From Moraxella osloensis (GTDB lineage Bacteria; Pseudomonadota; Gammaproteobacteria; Pseudomonadales; Moraxellaceae): a stretch of DNA of 64,000 bases. Positions 28,364-37,310 of this stretch are shown here, in pieces. The translations under genes and the position numbers were made by a program. Position 1 is the stretch's first letter. Every line of letters begins with the position of its first letter. The stretch spans positions 1,488,001 through 1,552,000 of the forward strand of contig NZ_CP014234.1 in assembly GCF_001553955.1 (NCBI RefSeq), read 5' to 3'. The notes under the pieces are model-generated. The model searched no databases. It saw only the letters and a program-made list of their open reading frames with translations, and had not been told where the DNA came from.

Positions 28364-28407
28364 GTTGCCTTATATCCACCGCCTAAAGGCGGTGGATATA
28401 AGGCAAC
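28364..28407. repeat. 44-base palindrome at the left end of the tnpB element
   Basis: Two 21-base arms (28364-28384 and 28387-28407) are perfect inverted repeats around AA, with the central part CCACCGCCT / AGGCGGTGG. It is longer than a usual IS200/IS605 end hairpin and could also act as a terminator-like structure between the element and the exporter operon. Confidence 0.9.
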
Positions 28408-28449
28408 GGATGATAAACGCATGAGGAAGAAAATAACCGTTGGCAAGGA

Positions 28450-29646
28450 TTAATCTGCTAACGATTCACTTTCTTTACTCGCTAATAAAAGTAGCAGCAA
28501 TAAACAAACCAAGAAAATCATCATGAGTGCCATGAGATACACGTTGACATACGCCAGTGGCACGCCCATTTGGTTCAGCATCACAGAGGCATTCATTCCC
28601 GAGGTGCTAGGCAACACCCAGCGCAAATACTGCAGTGGCTCAGGCAGCATTTGATACGGCCATGAAATCCCGGATACAAACAGCATCGGCATTGAACTTG
28701 CGACCAAGATTTGCATCGCCCGTTCTCGCGCCCCAAACCACACCCCAAGCAGACAGCCCAGCGCCGTTACCGCGGGGAAAAACAGGGCAAGCAGTACCAG
28801 TGAACCCGTGAGATTTTGGTTACGGATATAGTCATTGCTCGAAAACACCCAGCCATAATAAAAACAGCCGAGCACAAAACCAAAACACGCTAAGCCCAAT
28901 ATTCGCGCAAGCCACGTTTTCATCGAAGCGCGGTGCATGTCTTGCTCTGCCCAAGTACCCACTAGCATTGCTGTGCCCATCAAAAACATCTGCTGCAGAA
29001 TCAATATCGCAACCGCAGGGACAATGTAGCTGCCATAGCCTTCGGTCCGGTTGTATAAGGGATTAATCGTCAGCGCAACCGGGGAAATATTGTTTTTGGC
29101 AACCGTGATATCTTGCCCGATGGCAACATTTTTTTGTACTTTCGCCCCTGCGGACACGGTGCCGATGACTTCTAAAAACCCCGTTTGTACTTGTTTGTTG
29201 AGCAAAAAATAGTTACCGTTGGCAAGGATACTCACCTTGGCAGGTTGTCCTGTGGTCACTTTTTGATACAGCCCTGAGGGTATCACCATGTAGCCTGCAA
29301 TTTTGCCTTGCCACATCAGCTGCTTGGCACTGTTTTCATCGTTTACAATAGTACTTTGGATGCGCGGATTGGCTTGGGCGTAGCGGATAATGGTCTGCGA
29401 TAGACTTGAATGGTCATAATCCACCACTGCCACAGGGACATGACGCACCACTTCTTTTGAATACGGCCACGGATAAAAAAAGCCATAAATAACCGGGGCA
29501 ATCAGTAGCATACTAAGCACCCCTTTGTCTTGAAACACGCTGCGCCATACATGCAAAACTTGCAGCAAAAAACCGCGCTCCCAAATGTTGGCAGAGTTGC
29601 CAGAGTGGCTTACGCCGACTTTGCCGGGGGTTCTCTGGGTGGGCAT
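28450..29646 (-). CDS. ABC-2 type transporter permease (YhhJ/YbhR-like), second copy
   Basis: The start is taken at 29646, where TGATG joins it to the stop of the first permease gene. This leaves 398 residues. The layout is one N-terminal span (about residues 35-55: SMLLIAPVIYGFFYPWPYS), a large periplasmic domain with VAVVDYDHSSLSQTIIRYAQ, and five C-terminal spans. This is the ABC2_membrane_3 pattern of YhhJ/YbhR/YbhS. It pairs with the preceding permease. No ATP-binding gene lies in the operon, so energy coupling must come from a gene elsewhere. Confidence 0.92.
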   Translation of the reverse strand: MPTQRTPGKVGVSHSGNSANIWERGFLLQVLHVWRSVFQDKGVLSMLLIAPVIYGFFYPWPYSKEVVRHVPVAVVDYDHSSLSQTIIRYAQANPRIQSTIVNDENSAKQLMWQGKIAGYMVIPSGLYQKVTTGQPAKVSILANGNYFLLNKQVQTGFLEVIGTVSAGAKVQKNVAIGQDITVAKNNISPVALTINPLYNRTEGYGSYIVPAVAILILQQMFLMGTAMLVGTWAEQDMHRASMKTWLARILGLACFGFVLGCFYYGWVFSSNDYIRNQNLTGSLVLLALFFPAVTALGCLLGVWFGARERAMQILVASSMPMLFVSGISWPYQMLPEPLQYLRWVLPSTSGMNASVMLNQMGVPLAYVNVYLMALMMIFLVCLLLLLLLASKESESLAD

Positions 29647-31094
29647 CAGCGTTGCCCCCATTTTTCAGGCTTCAGCAAGGCCTTTTTGGTCAACAACGCG
29701 GCTAGCAACAAGGTAATCATGACGGCAATAAAAAATCCGATAAAGCTGCTATAGGCAAACGATGGCGGTGCGCCCATTTGTAATTGGGTGGTTTGCAAGT
29801 TGAGATAATGGGTTAGTGGTAGGGCATTTGCCCAACGCTGTGCGGCAGGACTCATCGCCAAAAATGGAAACGTCACCCCTGAAAAAGCAAATGACGGGGC
29901 GGAGATAAATCCGGTAAATGACAAGCCTTGACGATACGAAAACGTGCCGACCGTGACAATCACCCCAAGCCAGAACGACACCATCATAAACATTAAAAAT
30001 ATCAGATAAGTAATCGCCACGGATGCCAAACGAATGGGGAAAATTTGCATCACCAACGTTAATGCCACCGCTGCCCAAAGCGTATACGCAAACATCGCCC
30101 AAATTAGTTTGCCATTGAGCCCTGCGATAATTAGCGATAGTTTGGGTTTTTCGTGCCCCAGTGTCACAGGATGGCTATAGTTAAAGGGGCGGTTAAAGGC
30201 GTGGTTACTGGCATGGCTACTGGCAAATTTGGGGTATTTTAGCGACTGATACCACTCACCTAGCGTCTTGTCGACCAGCTCTCGCCCGACAGTTGACGCC
30301 CCAATCACCATCGACAAAATATGTAGTAAGGCTGGTACCACAGTGACTGCCAAAAATTGCTGATAATTATTGGCGGTATTAAACAGTGCCACACTTTGCG
30401 ATTGTATCGGTGCATAACTGGTTTTAGTTAGGGTGACATCTTCGCCAATGGCGACTCGCCGCTGCATCTCTGCCCCTGCCGAAAAGGTTGTGACTGCTGT
30501 CTGTACCGCTTTTTGTATCATACCTGAATGCGTGCCATACTGGGCATTGACATTGAGTAGCAAGCGCGAGGTTTTGCCAGCCAGTAGATTGGTTGAAAAA
30601 TTCTCTGGGATTTCAACCACCGCCATGACATCGGTAGTCTCGATGGCTTGCTGAGCCGCAGCGGCACTATGAAGACTTTTAACCACCGCAACCTCAGGCG
30701 TCGCATCAATATAGCGGATAATCGTCGCAGATTGCGCGGAGTGGTCATTGTCTATGACCGCAATCGGTATCCCGACTGCCATGCCTTTGCTAAAAATCCA
30801 CCAGACCAAAAATATCAATACGATGGGCATCCAAAACATCAACGAAAAATCCCAGCGATTTTGCACCAAAAAATCCCATTCACGGCGCGCACTGTGCCAA
30901 AACGCCGCAAAGAATTGCACAAAGCCTGAGCGGTTATCAAACTGCGCATGACGCTCATGGTCACTAGCACCAACACTGTCACTGTCACTGGCATTTGACA
31001 CAGCGGACGATGTCGGTGACGCTTTAGAGCCCTTGTTTGATGCCAGTTTTGATGTCAGTTTTGATGTCAGTTTTGATATCATGGTTGACTTCAT
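29646..31094 (-). CDS. ABC-2 type transporter permease (YhhJ/YbhS-like), first copy
   Basis: The 482-residue product begins with a hydrophilic Ser/Lys-rich stretch of about 60 residues, including KLTSKLTSKLAS, encoded by a 12-base tandem repeat. A first span follows near residue 90 (FWMPIVLIFLVWWIFS), then a periplasmic domain with IAVIDNDHSAQSATIIRYID and C-terminal spans. An extra Ser/His/Asn-rich loop (around residue 300: ASSHASNHAFNRPFNYSH) is unusual. It overlaps the HlyD-type gene by 4 bases (ATGA). Together with the second permease it should form the membrane channel of a tripartite exporter. Confidence 0.92.
   Translation of the reverse strand: MKSTMISKLTSKLTSKLASNKGSKASPTSSAVSNASDSDSVGASDHERHAQFDNRSGFVQFFAAFWHSARREWDFLVQNRWDFSLMFWMPIVLIFLVWWIFSKGMAVGIPIAVIDNDHSAQSATIIRYIDATPEVAVVKSLHSAAAAQQAIETTDVMAVVEIPENFSTNLLAGKTSRLLLNVNAQYGTHSGMIQKAVQTAVTTFSAGAEMQRRVAIGEDVTLTKTSYAPIQSQSVALFNTANNYQQFLAVTVVPALLHILSMVIGASTVGRELVDKTLGEWYQSLKYPKFASSHASNHAFNRPFNYSHPVTLGHEKPKLSLIIAGLNGKLIWAMFAYTLWAAVALTLVMQIFPIRLASVAITYLIFLMFMMVSFWLGVIVTVGTFSYRQGLSFTGFISAPSFAFSGVTFPFLAMSPAAQRWANALPLTHYLNLQTTQLQMGAPPSFAYSSFIGFFIAVMITLLLAALLTKKALLKPEKWGQR
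31039..31080 (-). repeat. 12-base tandem repeat at the start of the first permease gene
   Basis: Three units close to GATGTCAGTTTT and a degenerate fourth unit encode the Lys-Leu-Thr-Ser repeats at the permease N-terminus. The unit length keeps the frame. Confidence 0.8.
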
Positions 31095-32314
31095 TGTGTT
31101 TGGGTTGGCTGACGGCTTGCCGGTATATCAACCAATACGGTCATGCCCTGTCTTAGGCGTGTATCTGACTGGCTCGGGCGCGCGCGAATCTCAAAGGTAC
31201 GCATATCAAAGCCGTCTTTGCTGTTGGTCGGGCGCCACGTGGCAAAATCTGATAGCACGGAACTTGCGTACACTTTAAACACTTGGCGGTAAGGCTGATT
31301 GTTGACCGATAACGCAGGAACCGTACCGCTAAATTCACTACCGACTGCAAAATGATTTAGATTGTTTTCGGTAACGTTAAGCACGACCCATTGGTCTTTG
31401 GGATCGACAATGGTCATCAGTGGTACGCCCTGTCCCACCACTTGACCTGGTTTGACAATCACGTTGTCCACGATACCGGCAATCGGGCTTTTAAGATTGG
31501 CTTCTTCTTTGGCCACCATTGCTTCTTTAAGCTTGGCTTCTACTTGGCTGACTTGCGCTTGGGCGGCGGTTTTATCTTCACTACGCGCGCCTGTTTTGGC
31601 TAACTCATATTGGGCTTTGGCGATTTTGGCTTTATCGACATTGGCGACATAGTTGGTATAGGCTTCGTCACGTTTTTGCCGTGACATCAAGCCTTCTGCT
31701 GCGAGTCGGTTGATACGTTCGTAGGTGACTTTGGCAAGGTCAGCCGCGGATTGGGCAACATCGTACTGGTATTTTGCCATTTCAATCTCTTGCGGTCTTG
31801 CGCCATTGTTGGCTTTGTCCAGCTGGCTTTGGGCTAATTCTTTGGCTGCTTGTGCTTCTTCGACCTTGGCATTGATTTCTGGGCTATCCATATCAATCAG
31901 GCGGGTGCCGACGCTAATTTCATCGCCTTCTTTGACATAAATATTGGCAATACGACCGGCAACTTTGGCAGCGACAGGCGTTTGCTCCACTTCCATATGC
32001 CCTTGGATGGTCACAGGCGCGCTGCGCGTCTCGCGCTTATCTTTGATTAGCCCCCATGCGACCAGTCCAATCAGCCCAAGGATAATCAAAGCTATAATGA
32101 TGGTGCGGATTTTACTGGGTTTTTTGGTAGGCGCCGCGTAACGGCTATCCGTCGCAGCGGCTGCCAGGCTATCCTCTGCGTGCGGCTCATCGGCAGCTTG
32201 GGCGTTCATCGCTGCATTAGCATTATCCGCAGCGCTGTCCAAAGTGTTGTCTTTAGCGTTGTCTTTAGCGTTGTCCATCGCATTGTCTGGTGTTGGGTTT
32301 TGTGGATCAGCCAT
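31091..32314 (-). CDS. HlyD-family periplasmic adaptor (membrane fusion protein)
   Basis: The 407-residue product has a cytoplasmic tail of about 68 residues rich in Asp, Asn and Ala, with DNAKDNAKDN repeats. One span (IRTIIIALIILGLIGLVAWG) leads into a lipoyl/barrel-sandwich half-motif (VAAKVAGRIANIYVKEGDEI), a long coiled coil (about residues 140-255) and the second half (ANLKSPIAGIVDNVIVKPGQ). A beta-barrel closes the chain. This is the adaptor linking permeases to the TolC-type channel, similar to YbhG/YhiI. It lies 46 bases after the TolC-type gene. Confidence 0.94.
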   Translation of the reverse strand: MADPQNPTPDNAMDNAKDNAKDNTLDSAADNANAAMNAQAADEPHAEDSLAAAATDSRYAAPTKKPSKIRTIIIALIILGLIGLVAWGLIKDKRETRSAPVTIQGHMEVEQTPVAAKVAGRIANIYVKEGDEISVGTRLIDMDSPEINAKVEEAQAAKELAQSQLDKANNGARPQEIEMAKYQYDVAQSAADLAKVTYERINRLAAEGLMSRQKRDEAYTNYVANVDKAKIAKAQYELAKTGARSEDKTAAQAQVSQVEAKLKEAMVAKEEANLKSPIAGIVDNVIVKPGQVVGQGVPLMTIVDPKDQWVVLNVTENNLNHFAVGSEFSGTVPALSVNNQPYRQVFKVYASSVLSDFATWRPTNSKDGFDMRTFEIRARPSQSDTRLRQGMTVLVDIPASRQPTQTQ

Positions 32315-32360
32315 ACGGTAAGCCTACTGGTGAAATAAAGACACGGGTTAAAATAATTGA

Positions 32361-34334
32361 TTAGTTTTTACGATGTTCAAAATAAATCGCGGGTAGCTTG
32401 ACGTCCGCTGCCTGCATATAACGGTTAAACTCTAGTGGCGTACCGCAGCTTTGCATCAAGTCTGCCATTGCCTGCACATAATCATTTGCCGCTTTGGCCT
32501 GCTCGGTTTTGGCTTTTTCCAAATTGGCTTCGGCTTGCATCACTTCTACGGCCGTGTTGACGCCTTCTTTAAAGCCGAGCTGACGAAAGCGTAGCATCTC
32601 ACTGGCAAGTTCAATATTGGTATTTAAGGCAATAAAATTATCGCGTGCATTGTTGACTGTTTGCCAATTTTTTTCTACCAACAACATAATATTATCATTG
32701 ACATCGACTTGGCTAAATTCGGCTTGGTGCAGCTTGGCAAGGCTAGATTGGGTACTGGTACGGCGATCTACCCCACCCCACAATTTCCAGTTGGCAGACA
32801 CCCCGGCAATCCAATTTGGGTCAGCGTCGATTTCAGAGCGACCAAAGACGGTAACATTGGGTTTATAGGCGGATTCACTAAATTCATGCAGCGCTTTGGC
32901 TTGGTTGTACTTGGCGGCCACCTTATCAAAACCTGGGTGATGCATTTTAGCCTGCTGCTGAAAATAACTCAGTGGCGGCAACGGCTTGGTGGATACAAAT
33001 AAAGGCGATGTTGGTTTGATAAAATACGGCGTGCGCAGTAACCGCTGTAGCGCGGTCATGGCAAGCTCAGCATCGTTCAGCGCTTTGCTATTTTCGTATT
33101 CAGCATCGGCTAAGGCTTTTTTGGCTTCCAAACGCTCGACTTTTGAAATCAGCCCCACATCGAGTGCGCGCTGTGCGGCATGGTCGGTGGCACGAATCGC
33201 ATTGAGTGCATCGGCGCGTAGATAAGCTGCCATGATGGCAAGCTGGGTTTGAAAATAGCGTTTGGTAAGCGTGGTGTATTGTTCATCCAGTGACAAATCA
33301 GCATCGGCACGGCTTTCATCGGTCATACCATTGAGCAAACTGGTCACTGCTTCGGTTTTGTGTCCGTTATAAGCAGACCATAGCACCGTAATATTGGCTG
33401 ATGTGTTGTTCTTGCCGATATTGACAGGGATGCTATTGGGAATCGGGTCGGTGATTAAGCCACCGATATCTGCAGGCGTGGTAGGCAGTGGCAAGGTGAT
33501 GGGCAAACTGCCACTATTGTTATTGACTGCATTGTCAATGGGATTGGCTAGGTTGTTTTTAATGCCCGTGGTATCTATATTGTCATCCACATGTACATGC
33601 GTAGCACTGGCACCCAGATACACAATCGGTTTGTTTAAGCCTTTGGTTGACTCAGCTCGCAGCTCATTACTCACGATTGCCGCATTGTCAGCCGCGACTT
33701 TGGGTGATACTTTAACTAGGTACTGCTGCGCTTGTGCCAGTGTCAAATTACTGGGCACATCCAAGCCATAACTTGGCGGATAAGGCACCCCATTATTGAT
33801 AGTAGGATCGTAGCTGAGCCCAGCTGCTTTACCACCTTTAACTTCATTGGCGCGGGACGCGGTTTTTTTCGATGGCGTGTCGGCTGATGGTGCGTCCGTG
33901 GCAGGGCTAGCATTGAGCACAGGCTCAGGGTTGGGCGGGGTATTGATTATCGGCGTAAACTCTGCGGTGTCGCCACTGGTACTGGGCTGCAATCTGCTAG
34001 TGGGCTCTATGGTTGGCGCTACTGGCGTGGTTTTAGCCGATGTTTTAACAGAATTTTTAGCCGATGTTGTAGCTGATGTTTTAACAGGCGGCTTGTTAGC
34101 ATTTTTGGTGGGGGTACTGGTCGTTTTGGTGGTTTTTGTTGTAGTTTTTGTCGGGGTGGTTTTGGTAGTGCTGGGTTTGGTGACCGTGGTCGCAGCCGTC
34201 GCATCCAAAGATAAGGACAAATTCAACGAAACCATTGCCACCGTAAACGCCGACAGGGTAAGCACGCGTGATAGTGGCTGCAGATGATGGCTTACTGGGT
34301 AAGTCGATGGTTTGATGGATTGATGTAATTTCAT
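32361..34334 (-). CDS. TolC-family outer membrane channel with long Thr/Lys-rich extension
   Basis: From the ATG at 34334 the product has 657 residues, well above the usual 430-500. After a signal peptide (cleavage near DATAA, about residue 46) comes a low-complexity stretch of about 110 residues rich in Lys-Thr and Pro. A TolC domain of two OEP repeats then begins near PSNLTLAQAQQYLVKVSP and runs to the end, with VERLEAKKALADAEYENSKA and VMQAEANLEKAKTEQAKAA in its coiled coils. It is the first gene of the exporter operon. The extension may be periplasmic or peptidoglycan-facing; that is a guess. Confidence 0.93.
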   Translation of the reverse strand: MKLHQSIKPSTYPVSHHLQPLSRVLTLSAFTVAMVSLNLSLSLDATAATTVTKPSTTKTTPTKTTTKTTKTTSTPTKNANKPPVKTSATTSAKNSVKTSAKTTPVAPTIEPTSRLQPSTSGDTAEFTPIINTPPNPEPVLNASPATDAPSADTPSKKTASRANEVKGGKAAGLSYDPTINNGVPYPPSYGLDVPSNLTLAQAQQYLVKVSPKVAADNAAIVSNELRAESTKGLNKPIVYLGASATHVHVDDNIDTTGIKNNLANPIDNAVNNNSGSLPITLPLPTTPADIGGLITDPIPNSIPVNIGKNNTSANITVLWSAYNGHKTEAVTSLLNGMTDESRADADLSLDEQYTTLTKRYFQTQLAIMAAYLRADALNAIRATDHAAQRALDVGLISKVERLEAKKALADAEYENSKALNDAELAMTALQRLLRTPYFIKPTSPLFVSTKPLPPLSYFQQQAKMHHPGFDKVAAKYNQAKALHEFSESAYKPNVTVFGRSEIDADPNWIAGVSANWKLWGGVDRRTSTQSSLAKLHQAEFSQVDVNDNIMLLVEKNWQTVNNARDNFIALNTNIELASEMLRFRQLGFKEGVNTAVEVMQAEANLEKAKTEQAKAANDYVQAMADLMQSCGTPLEFNRYMQAADVKLPAIYFEHRKN

Positions 34335-34885
34335 ACGACTCGCTAATAACTTGCCTATGGCTTTGCCGCAACATAACAACCCCGCAAGCCGTCAATGACC
34401 CTAGTAATTGATGCGGTCGCCGTTATGATGCCCGTATTACCAAAAAACTGTCTTGCTAAATAATGTCTTATTAAAAAACTGTCTTATTAAATACTAATGA
34501 AATAACAAAGTGAGCACTAACTGTCAGTTTGAATATTAACCAAATTATGAGATTGTAAAAAGAAAAAAATGACCCGTCAATCTACACTTGTCATATTAAC
34601 AATATTGTAGTTTTTTTAAAAATATGGCTCATTAAGCCTCACATCATTACTGTTTATTTTTATTTAACAAAGTAAAAATATTTCTCAATCCAAGTAGTCA
34701 CACAAATCAAACAAGTTAGCTTACCGCTGTCATTTAAGGATGCTAAAATTCTTAAAAAACCCTCATTGTTTTTGGTGCAGTTACTTTTACCAAATAAGTA
34801 CCGCACTTAGCTACAATCCCAATTTAAAAAATAGTGAAATCGCTGAAGACCTTCGACTAAGTAATCCAGTTAAACTTATACCTTA
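34335..34885. promoter_or_regulatory. Divergent region between the exporter operon and rarA
   Basis: This 550-base AT-rich region should hold both promoters. Two 21-base direct repeats that share AAAAAACTGTCTT lie at 34442-34462 and 34473-34493 (19 of 21 identical, 31-base period), with a partial copy between them, a possible operator for the exporter. I see no open frame of note. Confidence 0.45.
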
Positions 34886-36172
34886 ATGATGAATCAACTC
34901 GCTCAAATCCCCCTTGCCCAACGTGTCCGCCCAAAATCGCTTGACGAGGTGATCGGACAAACCCACTTGCTCGGTGCCAATGCACCGATTCGCCGTATTG
35001 TTGAGCAAGGTTACTTGCCATCGATTATTTTGCATGGGGAAGCAGGCATTGGCAAAACCACCCTAGCCATGCTATTAGCCGATGCGGTGGGTCGTCCTTT
35101 TCGCCCGCTCTCGGCTATCAATGCAGGGGTCAAAGAGCTGCGTGAAGTACTGGCAAAAGATGACGGTTTGTTTGGCGAGCCGCCGGTAGTATTTGTCGAT
35201 GAGATTCATCGGTTTAACAAAGCCCAGCAAGACGCACTCCTCGGCGCGGTTGAGTCAGGGGATATTACTTTAATCGGTGCGACCACCGAAAACCCCTCGT
35301 TTAGTGTCAACAATGCGCTATTGTCCCGTTGCCAAGTATATCGGCTCAACCCCTTGAGCGAAGATGAAATCAGCCAAGTACTACAACGTGCCATTGACGA
35401 TGATGCAGTTTTTAAACAACTTAAAATTGAAATACAATCAAGCCAAGCGATTTTTGCGCTATCGCAAGGCGATGCGCGTAAGGCGTTAAATTTACTTGAA
35501 CTCGCCATTCAATCAAGCCCCAATTTTAAGCAAGGCAGTCAGTCACCGATTGTGGTGACTGATGACAATGTCATCGCGGTCGCAGGTGCAAGCCTGGTAC
35601 GCTACGACAAATCGGGTGATGGCCATTATGACCTAGTGTCAGCGATGATTAAGTCAGTCCGCGGCAGTGACCCTGATGCGGCACTGTATTGGATGGCGCG
35701 GATGCTGACAGCGGGCGAAGACCCTGCCTTTATTGCGCGGCGGTTGGTGATTTTGGCAAGTGAAGATATCGGACTTGCCAATCCCAATGCGTTACTACTT
35801 GCCGATACCGCCCTGCGAAGTGTGCAGAGCATCGGTATGCCTGAAGCGCGAATTATTTTGGGGCAAGCGGTGGTGTATTTGGCGACATCGCCGAAGTCCA
35901 ATTCTAGTTATCAGGCCATCAATAAAGCGATGCGACTGGCAGAAAATGACCAATCGCCTGTACCGCTACATTTGCGTAATGGCGTCACCAAGCTGATGCG
36001 CGCCGAAGGTTATGGTGCCAATTATGTCTATCCGCATGACTACCCCAACCATTACCACCCACAGCAGTATCTGCCTGATAATTTACTGGGCACGCGGTTG
36101 TTTGACTTTGCTGATAATGCCAAAGAACAGCAAACCTATGCCTTTATACAGTGGTTAAAGGGCAGTGGTTAA
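34886..36172 (+). CDS. rarA: Replication-associated recombination protein A (AAA+ ATPase)
   Basis: RarA (MgsA) acts at stalled replication forks. The 428 residues show [20 protein letters not shown], Walker [10 protein letters not shown] near residues 50-58 and Walker [10 protein letters not shown] near 103. Sensor 1 is [19 protein letters not shown], and the C-terminal tetramerisation part carries [19 protein letters not shown] and [16 protein letters not shown]. It is monocistronic and convergent with the BLUF gene, with only 38 bases between the stops. Confidence 0.97.
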   Translation: MMNQLAQIPLAQRVRPKSLDEVIGQTHLLGANAPIRRIVEQGYLPSIILHGEAGIGKTTLAMLLADAVGRPFRPLSAINAGVKELREVLAKDDGLFGEPPVVFVDEIHRFNKAQQDALLGAVESGDITLIGATTENPSFSVNNALLSRCQVYRLNPLSEDEISQVLQRAIDDDAVFKQLKIEIQSSQAIFALSQGDARKALNLLELAIQSSPNFKQGSQSPIVVTDDNVIAVAGASLVRYDKSGDGHYDLVSAMIKSVRGSDPDAALYWMARMLTAGEDPAFIARRLVILASEDIGLANPNALLLADTALRSVQSIGMPEARIILGQAVVYLATSPKSNSSYQAINKAMRLAENDQSPVPLHLRNGVTKLMRAEGYGANYVYPHDYPNHYHPQQYLPDNLLGTRLFDFADNAKEQQTYAFIQWLKGSG

Positions 36173-36210
36173 AAAGCAGTGGCTAAACGGCAATCACTGA
36201 AGAGCGATGA

Positions 36211-36864
36211 TTAAAGCGCGGCGGCTAAAAAACCCCTCAAAGCAGACAACGGATGATTTAGCGCAGCCAAATGAACCCTATTCTGTAATACCCAGTATAT
36301 CACCAGCAATAAAAACACCAATAAAAACCCAAGCTGAATCCACAAAAAATAGCGATGCTTAAAGCCCAATCGGCGCAGCGTGGCATGGCTATAACTGCCC
36401 TTATCAAAGTTGGTATGTTGATGCCTTTGCCATTTGCCCGAACGATAATAGTTTTCTACATCCGCAAGCAACCTTGGTACACTGGCGCTATCAAATTGCG
36501 CAGTTTCAAAATAGTCTAGCAGGGGGCTGATATCATCGACATCATCCATATCATTGACGCTATCTAAATTGATGCAGTGCATTTTCCAGTGCCCAAACAG
36601 CGCATTGGGCGCCTGTCCCTGTCCAATAACGTGAATATTTTTGTGTCTTTTATCGGCTTTGATTTTGTTAAATAGTTGGGTGATAGTGCACTCACTACCT
36701 TCCATATATTGTAGAAATTTGCCTTGCTTGAGAAATAGTACGCTATTGACATTTGCCTGGGTGTTGCGCGCGACTGACTGACGATAGATATCAGGCAACG
36801 TCATCGTATGCAAACTTGCTTGTAAGGTAATTTTGCTCGTGTAGATAAGATAAAAGACTGACAT
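36211..36864 (-). CDS. BLUF-domain blue-light sensor with C-terminal membrane anchor
   Basis: I start at the ATG at 36864 (217 residues); the frame's earlier codon is GTG. The BLUF domain covers about residues 1-97, with the flavin site residues Tyr8 (LIYTS), Asn34 (SVARNT) and Gln52 (KFLQYMEG). Trp93 and Met95 (GHWKM) are also in place. All positions needed for the photocycle are present, with a 2-residue insertion between Tyr and Asn. After a linker of about 75 residues comes one strong hydrophobic segment (about 173-193, FLWIQLGFLLVFLLLVIYW). There is no EAL, GGDEF or cyclase domain. Signalling to a partner through the membrane segment is an inference. Confidence 0.87.
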   Translation of the reverse strand: MSVFYLIYTSKITLQASLHTMTLPDIYRQSVARNTQANVNSVLFLKQGKFLQYMEGSECTITQLFNKIKADKRHKNIHVIGQGQAPNALFGHWKMHCINLDSVNDMDDVDDISPLLDYFETAQFDSASVPRLLADVENYYRSGKWQRHQHTNFDKGSYSHATLRRLGFKHRYFLWIQLGFLLVFLLLVIYWVLQNRVHLAALNHPLSALRGFLAAAL

Positions 36865-37310
36865 CACAGTATCCTTAGATAAATAAATCGGTTAGACGTC
36901 TATGACTTTTTAATAGCGTTTTCTTCAAACGTATTAAGAATGTAATTTTTATTAATCATTAAGTAATAATATACCAGTTTTTTTTAATTTTTGCTCAAAA
37001 ATTATACAAAATCACCAATTTTTGTTAGTTTTTTAAACTAATTTATCCGCATGTTTTATCTGCGTGCGCTACCAGCGCATATGGTTATCAATATTTCGCT
37101 GCTTAGACTCACTGAGTTGATGCTATAATAGCGACCTAATAAAAAATGGGCGCCCATAATAGCTTTACCCAGTCTGATGAGGTGATTGTTAAGGTTGGTT
37201 TGGACAATAGTTTGAACAATACTAGCTGATAGCGCTTATTTTCTTTCCCTATTTGTTAATCAGTTTTTTAATCAATGTTATTTTAATAAATCGCTAACAA
37301 AGGCACTTTT
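36865..37310. promoter_or_regulatory. Divergent region with ribB promoter
   Basis: TGCTATAAT at 37121-37129 is an extended -10 box facing ribB, with TTAGAC 15 bases before it as a possible -35. That leaves a leader of about 175 bases. I looked for an FMN riboswitch and did not find its conserved GGGGC/CCCAC blocks. The motif TATACCAGTTTTT occurs near 36970. Confidence 0.5.

Larger units (their letters stand above)
27195..28407 (-). mobile_element. IS200/IS605-family (IS1341-type) element with tnpB only
   Basis: The element carries tnpB and no tnpA. At the right end (downstream of tnpB) the hairpin CCCCTTGC / GCAAGGGG at 27206-27225 overlaps the tnpB stop codon, as usual for this group, where the gene's 3' end doubles as the guide RNA scaffold. 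At the left end lies a palindrome at 28364-28407 with 21-base arms around AA. Exact ends are not fixed: the right end is probably within 27190-27200, just after GGGGAGGAAGTCAA. It sits between sdaA and the exporter operon and interrupts no recognisable gene. Confidence 0.75.

Noticed and set aside
27213-28379. Longer tnpB start at 28379
   Set aside because: The first 20 codons would run through the left-end region next to the palindrome; the ATG at 28319 gives the standard N-terminus.
33847-34287. Long plus-strand frame opposite the TolC gene
   Set aside because: It is the shadow of the Lys-Thr-rich extension; the valine and alanine runs reflect the repeat composition of the minus-strand gene.
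36865-37310. FMN riboswitch before ribB
   Set aside because: None of the conserved paired blocks of the RFN element could be found in the leader.
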